Source: Halopseudomonas salina
Lineage (GTDB): Bacteria; Pseudomonadota; Gammaproteobacteria; Pseudomonadales; Pseudomonadaceae
Length of the DNA stretch: 64,000 nucleotides
NCBI RefSeq assembly: GCF_008641105.1
Contig: NZ_VTTI01000001.1
Location: 207,750 to 271,749 of the forward strand
Direction of reading: 5' to 3'
The notes under the pieces were generated by a model. That model had not been told where the DNA came from. It worked only from the letters and a program-made list of their open reading frames with translations, and searched no databases. Positions 33,489 to 43,545 of this stretch are shown here, piece by piece; within the stretch, counting starts at the first letter, position 1; each line of letters opens with the position of its first letter. Position numbers and translations under genes: made by a program.

Positions 33489-33659
33489 GGCAAGCGGGTA
33501 AACCCAGCTGCAAGCGGCAAGCTTCAAGCCACAAGCAACACGTGCACATCCGGATATATGTGCCAGGTACCAGCGGCGCGGATTATTCTGTCTTGAAACA
33601 AAGCGCAGGACTGGGTTTGCTTGTAGCTTGTAGCTTGTAGCTTGCGGCTTGCGGCTTAG
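33489..33659. repeat. GCTTGNN heptamer array with inverted arms between convergent genes
   Basis: Left arm: GGCAAGC (33489), a GGGTAAACCC interruption, then TGCAAGC, GGCAAGC, TTCAAGC, CACAAGC at strict 7-bp steps to 33536. Right arm: GCTTGTA three times, GCTTGCG twice (33619-33653), then GCTTAGCT, whose TTA is the stop codon (TAA on the reverse strand) of the convergent membrane-protein gene. The ~80 bases between the arms contain no gene. The arms can form a long imperfect hairpin acting in both directions. Confidence 0.8.
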
Positions 33660-34372
33660 CTCTTGCCCTGCTGCACCATGATCTCTTCCATCTTCAGCCC
33701 GGTCAGGCCATGGATGGTGCGCCAGAGGTAGACCATGATCAGAATCATCATGATCATGGTGGGAATGGCGATCATGGGATAGCTGACCAGGGTCATCCGG
33801 CCCAACTCCTCATTGAAGGCCGCCGTACCCGCGGGGCTGACCACGATCCATTTGGCCAGAACGTAATTCATGCACGACGAAAAGAAGAAGGTACTGGCAA
33901 GAAAATAGGTCGCCTTGAGCAACCGCAGCTCGAAGATGTCCACCAGCCCGCGCTCGGCCAGACGGTCATGGATCAGATCGACGTTGAGCACCTTGCGGTT
34001 GTAGAGGATGGTGCGAATCAGGGGATAACGGGTTTTGGTCGAGACCAGCACAGCAATACCAATCAGGCCGGGTACCGCGGCTTCCTTGATCGCCAGCCAC
34101 TGGGGATCCAACTTCATCAGGCCGATCCCGCCAGTCAGAAAAACACTGATCAGACCCAGTAACGCGATGAAGTTGAATTTACGGTAGCGGATCAGTTCGA
34201 ACAGCCCCCAGCCCAGGGGGAACGCCAGCGCCAATACCAGCGCCTGGTTGGCGCCCAACTGCTCGGGAGCGCTGAACTTCATCAGAATGACCGAGGGGAT
34301 CACGATGCTGACCAGCAGGTCTACCATTGGACGCGGTTTGTGTACGGGTCGTGCGGGGGTGGCTTCGGTCAT
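33656..34372 (-). CDS. Multi-spanning membrane protein, VC0807-like
   Basis: 238 residues from the ATG at 34372; about six hydrophobic segments (e.g. LLVSIVIPSVILM, ALVLALAFPLGWGLFEL, IALLGLISVFLTGGIGLM, TLVSYPMIAIPTMIMMILIMVYL). It resembles the uncharacterised VC0807-type membrane proteins by overall pattern; no catalytic motif. Codirectional with the antiporter gene upstream (91 bp). Its stop codon lies inside the heptamer repeat. Confidence 0.65.
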   Translation of the reverse strand: MTEATPARPVHKPRPMVDLLVSIVIPSVILMKFSAPEQLGANQALVLALAFPLGWGLFELIRYRKFNFIALLGLISVFLTGGIGLMKLDPQWLAIKEAAVPGLIGIAVLVSTKTRYPLIRTILYNRKVLNVDLIHDRLAERGLVDIFELRLLKATYFLASTFFFSSCMNYVLAKWIVVSPAGTAAFNEELGRMTLVSYPMIAIPTMIMMILIMVYLWRTIHGLTGLKMEEIMVQQGKS

Positions 34373-34463
34373 AGGTCTCGACAATGGTTTGCAGGGTTCG
34401 TTGCCATGATACATGGCGACACTGTGATAGCTCCAATGGATCCGACCGACCGTTGTCGCCTGG

Positions 34464-35441
34464 TCAGACTGCGGAAATGATTGTCCATGCCAGATAGCCG
34501 GTATAACCGACGTAGGCGGTGACCAGCCCGACGCCCTCGATACGATTGATTCTGCCCGCGCGCTTTTTCGTGGTCATGGCCATCAGTAACAGAGCGACCG
34601 TCAGCGCGAACATCACTACCCAATCGCGATACAGCACAACCGACTCCACTGCCAGCGGCATGATGCCCGCCGCTATACCCACCACAGCCAAGGTATTGAA
34701 AAGCCCTGAACCAATCACATTACCCAGGGCCAGATCGTGTTCGTTCTTGCGAATCGCTGCCAGCGCCGACGCCAACTCTGGCAGCGAGGTACCAATGGCC
34801 ACGACGGTCAGACCGATGATCAGGTCACTCACGCCCAGACTCTGAGCAATATACACCGCGCCCCAGACCAGCACCCGCGAGCTGATGATCAGCAGCACCA
34901 ACCCCACAAACAGCCAGATCAGGGCCAGACGCAATGGCATGGCATTGGCCTTGAGTTCGTTATCGTAGTCAGAGGCCAGCGAATCAGCCTTGCCGCGCAT
35001 GCCTTCAACGATAGACCAGCCCATCAACAGGAAAAAGGCGCCCAGAAGCACCCAGGCATCGTTGCGGCTAAGGCTGCCATCCATCAGTTGGTAGCCGGCG
35101 AGCAGCGTTACTAACAACAGGATTGGCAACTCCTTGCGCACCACCTGCGAATGCACACTGATCGGACTGATGATCGCCACCAGCCCGATGATCAATGCAA
35201 TGTTGGTGATGTTCGAGCCGTAGGCGTTACCCAACGCCAGGCCTGGATTGCCCTGGGAGGCGGCAAGTGCCGACACCACCATCTCGGGGGCGGAGGTGCC
35301 GAAACCGATGATAAGCATACCGATCAGCAACGGTGGCATTCCCGCATGGGTGGCGGTCGCCGACGCACCATCAACAAACTTGTCTGCACTCCAGACCAAC
35401 AGGACCAGACCGGCAACAACGGCAAGTAGCGCTAACAACAT
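34464..35441 (-). CDS. Calcium/sodium antiporter family protein (CaCA, YrbG-like)
   Basis: 325 residues with about ten membrane segments. Both alpha repeats of the cation/Ca2+ exchanger superfamily are present: GFGTSAPEMVVSALAAS with GNAYGSNITN, and AIGTSLPELASALAA with GNVIGSGLFN. The ATG at 35441 is preferred, with AGGGTG upstream; a GTG at 35453 is an alternative adding four residues. Transported ion is inferred from the family. Confidence 0.9.
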   Translation of the reverse strand: MLLALLAVVAGLVLLVWSADKFVDGASATATHAGMPPLLIGMLIIGFGTSAPEMVVSALAASQGNPGLALGNAYGSNITNIALIIGLVAIISPISVHSQVVRKELPILLLVTLLAGYQLMDGSLSRNDAWVLLGAFFLLMGWSIVEGMRGKADSLASDYDNELKANAMPLRLALIWLFVGLVLLIISSRVLVWGAVYIAQSLGVSDLIIGLTVVAIGTSLPELASALAAIRKNEHDLALGNVIGSGLFNTLAVVGIAAGIMPLAVESVVLYRDWVVMFALTVALLLMAMTTKKRAGRINRIEGVGLVTAYVGYTGYLAWTIISAV

Positions 35442-35551
35442 GAGCGTGTACACCCTGGCAAGAAAAGAAGGACCGCATTATCCGATAAAGCTGAGCCGGA
35501 TAATAGGGCGCTGCAGCAGCAGCGCACAGGGGTCCTGCGCGGGTGGTTGGT

Positions 35552-37249
35552 TCAACCCGCGCTGATAGTCGCCGTACGCTGACGCTCCTCTTCGACCAGT
35601 TCTTTCTTGGAAAGTTTGCCTACCGGCGTTCGCGGCAATGCGTCACGTATCTCCATTGCCTGCAGGCGCTCGTGCTTGCCCAGCCGGGATTCGAGAAACA
35701 CTTGCAGTTCGGCAAAATCAAACACCTGGGCACCGGCCTTGAGCTTGATAAACGCCTTGGGCGCCTGGCCGCGGTATGGGTCATCCACCCCGATCACCGA
35801 GACTTCCTCAACGGCTGGATGCTCGTAGATAGCCTCCTCGATAGTCCGCGGATAAACGTTGTATCCGCTGCACAAAATCATGTCCTTGGTACGGTCTACG
35901 ATATACACCCAGCCGCCCTCATCCATGTAACCGACATCCCCGGTACGCAAGAAGCCATCCTTGGTCATAGCTTCAGCTGTTGCGTCCGGGCGCTTCCAGT
36001 AACCGGCCGTGACGTTCGGCCCGGCAATGCACACTTCGCCTCGCTCACCTACTGGCAGCTCCTGATCCGAACCGTCCAGCGGCATTATACGAATGCGCGA
36101 GCCAGGGACCGGGAGGCCACATGAGCCCGGATGGGGTTCGGCTTCCTTGGGCGTGAAGGTGCCGCTGGTCGTGGTTTCTGTCATGCCCCAGCCTTCACGC
36201 AGAGCGCAGCCAGCCACATCCTGGTAGCGCTGCTGCACATCGATCGGCAGGGGCGCGCCGCCAGAGTTGCACATTTTCAATGAAGTCAGATCCAGCTGAC
36301 TGGTCAGCGGATGGGCAAGCAGCCCGATGAACATGGTAGGCACACCGGGAAAGGTCGTGATACGGCTCTCGGCGATCTCGCGCAATACGGTTTCCGCGTC
36401 GAATCGCGGGTGCAGATACACCTCCGAAGCCAACCGGAGACTGAAGATCATATTGATCATCAGTGCATAGATATGAAAAGGCGGCAAGACTGCAAGTACG
36501 CGCTCCTGACCGGCCTCGAGGGAGCTGTCCAGAATGGCTTCCAGTTGCGCGCAGGAGCCGGTGATGTTCGCGTGAGTGAGCATCGCACCCTTGGGCGCAC
36601 CGGTCGTGCCACCGGTATATTGCAGTACTGCCAGGGCAGTGGCGGGGTCATCAATGGGATAAGCCTTATAATCGCCGGCGTTATCCAGCAGCTTACCGAA
36701 CGAATGACAGGTCTCGTTGTAGGCAACCTCGGCAGCCGGGCCGAGCTGGCCCGCCTGAGATTCGCTGACCTCTGCGCAGAACTCGGTCAGCTGACCTACC
36801 ACGAGCTGTTTCAGGCGCGTGCTATCCAGCAGTGTAACCATCTTCGGATAGAACGCCGCCAGATCGAGGGTCACCATGATGTCGGTTTCACTGTCTTCGA
36901 TCTTGTGCGCCAGGGTGCGCTCTGCGTCCAGGGGTGAGTAATTGACGACAGTTCCCCCGGCGCGCAATACACCGAGAAAGGCGATGAAATAGTGGGGGCA
37001 ATTGGGCAGGTAGATACCCACGTGGACGCCCGGCCGCACGCCGAGCTGCTGTAATCCGCAGGCAAAGCGCGCTACCAGTGAATCGAGCTGGCGATAGGTC
37101 AGCTTGTGGCCCAGAAAATCAATCGCCGGATTCTCCGGATAGTCCCTGACTGCCAACTCCAGCAGCTCCCAGACGGGCCGCAATGCCAGCGGCGCGTCCC
37201 ACTTCACTGTGTCCGGATAAGACTTCAACCAGCGCATGTCGGTATTCAC
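35552..37249 (-). CDS. Long-chain acyl-CoA ligase family protein (AMP-forming)
   Basis: 565 residues, ANL superfamily. AMP-binding P-loop YTGGTTGAPKG, the A5-type GWGMTETTTSG, hinge DRTKDMILCSGYNVYP and C-terminal catalytic lysine in RTPVGKLSKKEL. GTG start at 37249 is favoured by GGGGGA 8 bp upstream; ATG at 37237 is an alternative. Close in architecture to FadD-like and dicarboxylate-CoA ligases of Pseudomonas; substrate chain length is not deducible. Upstream 196 bp to the efflux operon contain no gene. Confidence 0.88.
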   Translation of the reverse strand: MNTDMRWLKSYPDTVKWDAPLALRPVWELLELAVRDYPENPAIDFLGHKLTYRQLDSLVARFACGLQQLGVRPGVHVGIYLPNCPHYFIAFLGVLRAGGTVVNYSPLDAERTLAHKIEDSETDIMVTLDLAAFYPKMVTLLDSTRLKQLVVGQLTEFCAEVSESQAGQLGPAAEVAYNETCHSFGKLLDNAGDYKAYPIDDPATALAVLQYTGGTTGAPKGAMLTHANITGSCAQLEAILDSSLEAGQERVLAVLPPFHIYALMINMIFSLRLASEVYLHPRFDAETVLREIAESRITTFPGVPTMFIGLLAHPLTSQLDLTSLKMCNSGGAPLPIDVQQRYQDVAGCALREGWGMTETTTSGTFTPKEAEPHPGSCGLPVPGSRIRIMPLDGSDQELPVGERGEVCIAGPNVTAGYWKRPDATAEAMTKDGFLRTGDVGYMDEGGWVYIVDRTKDMILCSGYNVYPRTIEEAIYEHPAVEEVSVIGVDDPYRGQAPKAFIKLKAGAQVFDFAELQVFLESRLGKHERLQAMEIRDALPRTPVGKLSKKELVEEERQRTATISAG

Positions 37250-37445
37250 TATTACTTTCCCCCACTATTGTCTTTATGTGTCAAAGCTACCCCCTGCATG
37301 GCCCCACGGGAATACCTATCCACCCGACATATATCCAGTCATATCCCGATACAGGCAGGGCAACACTCTTTTGCAATCCAGGCCCTTGCCGTGAACAGCC
37401 CCTGCAGGCTATACAGGGCAGCTAAATACACCGCAGAGACACATC

Positions 37446-38693
37446 ATGCGCAAGCGCCTCGTTCCCCTGCTGATCATTGTTATCGGCGTTATCGGCTTTA
37501 TCCTCCTCAAGGCCACCCGATCAGTACCGGAACCGGTTACTCCGCAGGAGCGCACCTGGCGTGTCGAGACAATGGTGATCGATCCCGGGGCTCGCCAGCC
37601 GAGCCTCACGTTATATGGCCAGCTGGAGTCACCACGGCGCTTCACCGTGGTCGCGCCCATGGCTGGCCGCGTTGATCAGCTGCCGGCACGCGACGGTCAG
37701 ACGGTTGAGCAAGGCGAATTGCTGGTCGCTCTTGACGAGCGTGACATAGAACCCATGACCCGGCAGGCCGAAGCGGACCTGGCTGACGCCCGCGCTCAGC
37801 TCGACAGGGAACAGATCGAGCACGCCAATGACCGCAAGGCACTGGCACTGGAACAGCGCATTCTGGATAACGCGCGCAAGGGACTGGAACGCGTTCAGCA
37901 ACTGGTCGCGCGTGAACTCGTTTCGCGCACCGAGCTGGAAGGCGCCGAGGACCTGGCAGAACGGGCATCACTCACTATGGCTGTTCGCCAGCGCAGCATC
38001 CAGAGCCATGAAGCCCGGCTGGCCGCTCTGCAGGCACGGGTCGAGCGGGCTCGATCGAGCCTCGAGGCCGCGCAACGTGATGCCGAGCGTAGTCGCTTTA
38101 CGGCACCCTTTCGCGGTGTTGTGGCCGAAGTCCAGGCCGCACCAGGAGATCAGGTGAACAAGAATCAGGCCCTGCTGGACTTCTATCCCGTTGAAGGACT
38201 GGAGCTTCGCGCTACCCTGCCACAGATCCACGCCATGGACTTCACCCGAGCGTTAGCGCAGGGGCAGAAACTGGTCGCCCGCAGCCTGGAAACCGAGTCA
38301 GAGCTGACCATGACCCTGCAACGTATTGCCGGACAGGCCGACGCTACCGGGGTAGAAGCCATCTTCGTGCTCGACCAGCCTGCACCTGGTCTGCGCCTGG
38401 GCAACCTGTTGGCGATCAGCGTACCCAAGCCCGCGGCCCCCGAGAGCATCGCCGTGCCTTACAGCGCCCTGTATGGCAACCGTACCCTGTATGCGCTGCA
38501 AGATGGACGCATGGCGCACATCGACGTGGAGCGCATCGGCGAGACGCTGATGGAGAACGGCGAGCGCTGGCTGCTGGTACGGGCTCCCGACCTGACCCCT
38601 GGGACGCGGATCATCACGACTCACCTGCCTAACGCCATGCAGGGCCTGAAAGTCGACACCACCTCCGATGCTGCAGCGGAGTCTGCGCAATGA
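37446..38693 (+). CDS. RND efflux periplasmic adaptor (membrane fusion protein)
   Basis: 415 residues: N-terminal anchor (~5-22, PLLIIVIGVIGFILL), lipoyl half-motifs (VVAPMAGRVDQLPARDGQTV and FTAPFRGVVAEVQAAPGDQV) flanking a coiled-coil hairpin (~105-215), then beta-barrel and membrane-proximal domains. Its stop overlaps the RND gene by 4 bp (ATGA). No outer-membrane channel gene is adjacent, so a distant TolC-like partner is presumed. Confidence 0.92.
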   Translation: MRKRLVPLLIIVIGVIGFILLKATRSVPEPVTPQERTWRVETMVIDPGARQPSLTLYGQLESPRRFTVVAPMAGRVDQLPARDGQTVEQGELLVALDERDIEPMTRQAEADLADARAQLDREQIEHANDRKALALEQRILDNARKGLERVQQLVARELVSRTELEGAEDLAERASLTMAVRQRSIQSHEARLAALQARVERARSSLEAAQRDAERSRFTAPFRGVVAEVQAAPGDQVNKNQALLDFYPVEGLELRATLPQIHAMDFTRALAQGQKLVARSLETESELTMTLQRIAGQADATGVEAIFVLDQPAPGLRLGNLLAISVPKPAAPESIAVPYSALYGNRTLYALQDGRMAHIDVERIGETLMENGERWLLVRAPDLTPGTRIITTHLPNAMQGLKVDTTSDAAAESAQ

Positions 38694-41600
38694 GCCGGAG
38701 GACAGGCCCGATCGGCTTTTTCGTACGCCATAAGGTAGCTGCCAACCTGGTCATGCTGATCATGCTGATGGCCGGCGTGCTGGGTCTGATGCGCATGAAC
38801 ATCCAGTTCTTCCCGACCTTCGCGCTGGATTTTGTGACCGTCCAGGTGGTCTGGAGCGGAGCCGCCGCCGAGGATGTCGAGCAGGCAATCACCCAGCCTC
38901 TTGAACAGCGCCTGCGCAGTCTGGAAAATCTCAAGTCGATGACCTCGACCTCAGCCCAGGGCATTTCCAGCATTACCCTGGAGTTCAACGAGGACGTCAA
39001 CGCCATAGTCGCGGTGGACGACACCCGTCAACGGGTCGACGAATTCCGCAACCTGCCTGCCGATGCCGAAGAACCCAAGGTATCGCGCGTTGCCCGCTAC
39101 GACCCGATCGCGACCCTGCTGGTCTACGGTCCCTACTCCGACCATGAGCTTCGCGCCCTGGCCTATCGCTATGAGCGCGAACTGCTCAGCCGCGGCATTG
39201 ACCGGATAGAGATCTACGGGCTGCCTGAACAGCAGATCAGTATCGAGGTCCCCAACCAGCAGTTGCAGCAACTGGGCATGTCGCTGGACCAGATCGCTGA
39301 CCGGGTAGCCGCAGAATCACGTGACCTGCCGGCCGGCCTTGCGGGCGAGCAAGATGCTGCGCGGGAGCTGCGGGCGATCGAACAGCGTCGCGGCCCCGAC
39401 GAGTTTGCCAACCTGCCGGTTGCCCTGGGCGGGATCAACTATGTCCGTCTGGGCGATATAGCGGAGGTACGCCAGGAAGCCAGACGCAACCAAGTTGAGC
39501 TCAATCACCAGGGCTACCCCGCCGTGGAGCTGGCGCTGCAGCGTGCCGAAGATGGTGACTCGCTCGCTTCTGCCGAGATTCTCAGTGACTGGCTGGAAGA
39601 GGTCGAACCCACGCTACCGCCGGGCATCAGCATCAATGTTTATGATCAGGCCTGGCAACTGATCAACGACCGGATTGGCCTACTGGTCAATAACGGCGTT
39701 GGCGGACTGGTGCTGGTCCTGCTGCTGCTTTATCTGTTCCTACCCGGCCGTGTTGCCCTCTGGGTGGCTGTGGGCATTCCGACTGCCTTTCTGGCCGCAC
39801 TGGGCGTGTTCTGGCTAATTGGCGGCTCAATCAACATGATCTCGCTGTTTGCGCTGATCATGGCCCTGGGCGTGATCGTTGATGATGCCATCGTGGTCGG
39901 CGAGGATGCCGACGCGCACTTTCGCAGCGGCGAGAATCCCGATTACGCATCGGAAGGGGCTGCCAACCGCATGCTTTGGCCGGTGGTGGCATCCTCGCTT
40001 ACCACCGTTGCCGCCTTCATGCCGCTGCTGGTCGTAGGCGGCATCTTCGGCAATATTCTGGGTGACATTCCGGTGGTGATGATCTGCGTGCTGATCGCCT
40101 CGCTGCTGGAATGTTTCGTTGTGCTGCCCCACCACCTGCGTTCGGCCTTCAAACCGGCAGTCGTCAGTACCGGTAACAGTGTGCTGCAACGTGGTGGTCG
40201 ACGCGTGGACAGCATCCGTCAGGGCTTTGATCGCCACTTTGACCGCTTTCGCGAAGGTCGCTTCCGGCGTTTCTCTCAGCTCACGCTCAGACATCGGGGA
40301 GCCACACTGGCCTGCGCCCTCGTGAGCATCATTCTGACCATCGGCCTGATCAGCGGCGGGCGGATCGGCTTCAGTTTCTTCCCTACCCCCGAGCCGCAGG
40401 TTATCTATGCCAACGCCAATTTCGTCGCCGGCACGCCGCGGGCCGAGGTTGACCGCTTTGTCGACCACCTGCAGGAAACCCTCAACGCCACCGAGGCATC
40501 CTTTGACACGCGCATGATCGAAAACGCGATCGTGCGTCGCGGTGAGGCCATTGGCTCGGCCGGCGCAGGTCGCAAGGGTGATCAACTGGGATCCATTCTG
40601 GTAGAGCTGGTGTCACCGGACCATCGCGAGATACGCAACAGCGAGTTCATCCGCGCCTGGCGAGAGCGGATCCGCATGCCCGCTGGAATCGACCAGCTGG
40701 TCATTACCGAACGCACCTCCGGCCCGCCCGGCAAGGATGTGAATGTGCGGCTGACCGGCGACACGCCTACCCAGCTCAAGGACGCCGCGGACGCGGTCGG
40801 GGTCATGCTAGGCGGGATCGAGGGCGTCATCAGCACTCAGGACGACATGCCCTGGGGCCGAGAACAGCTGGTCTACAGTCTGACGCCCTATGGCCAATCC
40901 CTGGGACTGAGCACCCAGAGCCTGGGGCGTCAGTTGCGCGCGGCCTATGACGGTCGTCTTGCGCAGATCTACCAGCAGCAGTCTGATGAGATAGAAGTGC
41001 GCGTCCAACTGCCCCGCGAAGAGCGCGAGCACCTGTCCAGCCTGAATGATCTGGCGATCCGCCTGGATGATGGTCGCTTCGTGCCTCTGAACCAGGTGGC
41101 ACAGTTCGATAGCCGCCAGGGTTTCGATGCGCTTCGCCATGCCGAAGGCCGGCTCGCGGTAGAAGTCACCGCTGACCTGGACTCCACCCAGACAACCGCT
41201 GGTGAAGTACTCGCCAGCCTGCAGGAAAATCTCCCGGCCCTGGCCACCCGGTACAACGTGCGTTACAGCTTTGAAGGTCGCTCGGCCGATCAGCGTGACA
41301 CCCTGGCGGACATGCGCACGGGCCTGATCATCGGCCTGATTCTCATGTACGCCGTACTGGTCTGGGTATTCTCATCATGGAGCACGCCGCTGATCGTGAT
41401 GGCGGTCATACCCCTGGCGCTGGTTGGTGCGCTGCTCGGCCACTGGGTAATGGGGCTGAACATGACAATTCTGTCGCTGTTCGGACTGTTCGGCCTGTCA
41501 GGCATCGTGGTCAACAACTCGATCATTCTGGTGACCTTCTATCAACACCAGCGCAAGACCGGGTTGGGTATCAACGAAGCGCTGAACGAGGCGGTCGTGC

Positions 41601-41818
41601 AGCGCCTGCGTGCGGTCCTGCTGACCTCGCTGACGACCATCGGCGGCCTGCTGCCCCTGTTGTTCGAGACGTCGTTGCAAGCTCAGTTCCTTATCCCCAT
41701 GGCAACCTCGATCGCCTTTGGCCTGGGCTTCTCAACCGCCCTGGTACTACTGGTGATTCCGGCGCTGATGTCGGTTCTCGAGGGCTTCAAGCATAGGCGT
41801 AGTGCATCTCCCGTGTAA
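38690..41818 (+). CDS. RND-family efflux transporter, inner-membrane pump
   Basis: 1042 residues, HAE-type: a first membrane helix at ~15-32, two large periplasmic loops and twelve predicted helices. The proton-relay acidic pair lies in the TM4 segment GVIVDDAIVVGEDAD, and the C-terminal repeat carries GIVVNNSIIL. The sequence is of the AcrB-superfamily but not closely like MexB; substrate unknown. Followed by a bidirectional hairpin terminator shared with the SPFH gene. Confidence 0.92.
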   Translation: MSRRTGPIGFFVRHKVAANLVMLIMLMAGVLGLMRMNIQFFPTFALDFVTVQVVWSGAAAEDVEQAITQPLEQRLRSLENLKSMTSTSAQGISSITLEFNEDVNAIVAVDDTRQRVDEFRNLPADAEEPKVSRVARYDPIATLLVYGPYSDHELRALAYRYERELLSRGIDRIEIYGLPEQQISIEVPNQQLQQLGMSLDQIADRVAAESRDLPAGLAGEQDAARELRAIEQRRGPDEFANLPVALGGINYVRLGDIAEVRQEARRNQVELNHQGYPAVELALQRAEDGDSLASAEILSDWLEEVEPTLPPGISINVYDQAWQLINDRIGLLVNNGVGGLVLVLLLLYLFLPGRVALWVAVGIPTAFLAALGVFWLIGGSINMISLFALIMALGVIVDDAIVVGEDADAHFRSGENPDYASEGAANRMLWPVVASSLTTVAAFMPLLVVGGIFGNILGDIPVVMICVLIASLLECFVVLPHHLRSAFKPAVVSTGNSVLQRGGRRVDSIRQGFDRHFDRFREGRFRRFSQLTLRHRGATLACALVSIILTIGLISGGRIGFSFFPTPEPQVIYANANFVAGTPRAEVDRFVDHLQETLNATEASFDTRMIENAIVRRGEAIGSAGAGRKGDQLGSILVELVSPDHREIRNSEFIRAWRERIRMPAGIDQLVITERTSGPPGKDVNVRLTGDTPTQLKDAADAVGVMLGGIEGVISTQDDMPWGREQLVYSLTPYGQSLGLSTQSLGRQLRAAYDGRLAQIYQQQSDEIEVRVQLPREEREHLSSLNDLAIRLDDGRFVPLNQVAQFDSRQGFDALRHAEGRLAVEVTADLDSTQTTAGEVLASLQENLPALATRYNVRYSFEGRSADQRDTLADMRTGLIIGLILMYAVLVWVFSSWSTPLIVMAVIPLALVGALLGHWVMGLNMTILSLFGLFGLSGIVVNNSIILVTFYQHQRKTGLGINEALNEAVVQRLRAVLLTSLTTIGGLLPLLFETSLQAQFLIPMATSIAFGLGFSTALVLLVIPALMSVLEGFKHRRSASPV

Positions 41819-41832
41819 GACAGTAAACGAAA

Positions 41833-41854
41833 AAGCCCCGCAATAGCGGGGCTT
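41833..41854. terminator. Bidirectional intrinsic terminator
   Basis: Perfect 9-bp stem AAGCCCCGC / GCGGGGCTT with an AATA loop between the convergent RND and SPFH genes. On the reverse strand it is followed by a run of five T (TTTTTCG), so it is strongest for the SPFH gene; forward it is followed by CTG with only two T in the stem end. Confidence 0.85.
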
Positions 41855-41899
41855 CTGATGTTCACATGTCTGGCCCCACAGGGCACATTCAGAGCATGC

Positions 41900-42817
41900 T
41901 TACTTGACTGTTTCCATGGTCTTGGTAATCGCTGCCACAGCGGCGCCGATATTGCTCAATTCGGCCGGCAGGATCATGGTGTTGTTGGTCTTGGCCAGCT
42001 TGCCGAATTCGCGCACATACTGCTCGGCAACGCGCAGCGCGACCGCATCCTTGCCACCCTGGGTGTTGATCGCCTCCGCTACGCGGCGCAGGCCCTCGGC
42101 AGTCGCCTCGGCAATCAGCTCAATCTCGCGAGCACGACCTTCAGCTTCGTTTATCTGGCGCTGCTTGTCGGCCTCTGACAGGTTGATGGTTTCCTGCTTC
42201 ACACCTTCGGAGACGTTGATCTTGGCTTCCCGCTCACCTTCGGATTGGGCAACAACGGCGCGCCTTTCCCGCTCGGCACGCATCTGCTTTTCCAGTGCAT
42301 CAAGGATGGTGGCCGGCAACTCGATGTCGGCAATCTCGTAACGCAGCACCTTGACGCCCCACGGCTTGGCCGCTTCATCCAGCGCCAGCACCACCTGGGT
42401 GTTGATGGTTTCGCGCTCTTCGAAGGTCTTGTCCAGTTCGATCTTGCCCACTACCGAACGCAAAGTAGTCTGTGCCAGCTGCATGGCGGCATACCGATAG
42501 TCGTTGATGCCGTAGCTGGCCAGCTTGGCATCGACCACCTGCAGATACAGCACGCCATTGACTACCACCTGAATGTTGTCCTTGGTCACACACGCCTGGC
42601 TGGGTACGTCGATCGCCTCTTCCTTGAGCGTGTGCTTGTAGGAAACCCGGTCAACAAAAGGCACCAGTATGTGAAAACCGGCTTCCAGGGTCTTGGCATA
42701 CTTGCCCAGCCGCTCGACGATAAACGCCGAACGCTGGGGCACGATCCTTGCCGTCTTGGCCAGTGCGATAACAACAAGGGCGAGAATCGCCAGTGAAATG
42801 ATGGTGGTTATGTCCAT
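41900..42817 (-). CDS. SPFH/stomatin-like membrane protein (QmcA-like)
   Basis: 305 residues: one N-terminal membrane anchor (~5-21), SPFH/Band 7 domain (VPQRSAFIVERLGKY to ~190) and a charged coiled-coil (SEGEREAKINVSEGVKQ, EADKQRQINEAEGRA). Such proteins oligomerise in membrane microdomains and often pair with NfeD proteins, as here (the nfeD gene lies 47 bp upstream, same strand). Confidence 0.93.
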   Translation of the reverse strand: MDITTIISLAILALVVIALAKTARIVPQRSAFIVERLGKYAKTLEAGFHILVPFVDRVSYKHTLKEEAIDVPSQACVTKDNIQVVVNGVLYLQVVDAKLASYGINDYRYAAMQLAQTTLRSVVGKIELDKTFEERETINTQVVLALDEAAKPWGVKVLRYEIADIELPATILDALEKQMRAERERRAVVAQSEGEREAKINVSEGVKQETINLSEADKQRQINEAEGRAREIELIAEATAEGLRRVAEAINTQGGKDAVALRVAEQYVREFGKLAKTNNTMILPAELSNIGAAVAAITKTMETVK

Positions 42818-42864
42818 ATAAAATGCTCCTCAGGGTGTGAAAGGGGATGACAATACAGTCGGTT

Positions 42865-43326
42865 TCAAGGCTGCTGACGACTCAATTTGAGTACGATGCC
42901 ATGGTGGCCAACGACCCAGGCATGCTCACCCGCGCGCAGGTGCTCGGTTGACTCGGCATCCCATTTCGCCCCGTTGAGCAATACATCGCCAAAGCCATCA
43001 GCGAAATCGGACAAAACCTCGACCCGCGCGCCGATAAAGCCGGCATCATCCTGGTCCGCTACAGCGAGGTCTTCTTCGGTACCCTGCAGCCAACGCTTGA
43101 AGTGTCGGCGCAAGGCGAACAGAGCCACCAGACTGAATGCGATAAACAGGCTCAACTGTACCGGAGTGGTTTCCACTACGCCCATCAGGGTCAGTAAACC
43201 GACCAACAGGGCTCCAATTCCGAAAAATGCGGCGATCAGGCCTGGAACGAAAAACTCGGAAGCAAGCAAGGCCAGGCCAAACAACAGCCAGAACCCATAT
43301 CCGTTGATAAAAGTGCTCTCCAGCAT
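42865..43326 (-). CDS. NfeD-like membrane protein
   Basis: 153 residues with three hydrophobic segments (~12-30, 33-50, 57-72) and a C-terminal OB-fold (~95-148, ARVEVLSDFADGFGDVLLNGAKWDA). CAGGAG ribosome-binding site before the ATG. First gene of the nfeD-SPFH operon. Short form without the serine-protease domain. The 219 bases upstream, to the channel gene, contain no other gene. Confidence 0.9.
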   Translation of the reverse strand: MLESTFINGYGFWLLFGLALLASEFFVPGLIAAFFGIGALLVGLLTLMGVVETTPVQLSLFIAFSLVALFALRRHFKRWLQGTEEDLAVADQDDAGFIGARVEVLSDFADGFGDVLLNGAKWDAESTEHLRAGEHAWVVGHHGIVLKLSRQQP

Positions 43327-43545
43327 GATACAGCTCCTGTGTAACTGTGTTGCGGTGGCATGAGATTATCAGATTGTGGCCAGCGAAACCCTCTGATCAT
43401 GTTTCCGGGGAAAAGGAGTGTCGATCTACGGCCCGCATGCCTGTTCTAAGGCTCGGCCAAGAGACCCTTCCAGAGCGAAGTCGGCCGGGGTGGCCTGGGG
43501 GACTCGATTTGTTATGCTGCTTAAAGAGCCTCAAGGAACCCGCCC

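Noticed and set aside
39827..40585. A 252-residue open frame antisense to the RND pump
   Set aside because: Shadow frame, His/Asp/Gly-rich composition typical of antisense of membrane-protein codons.
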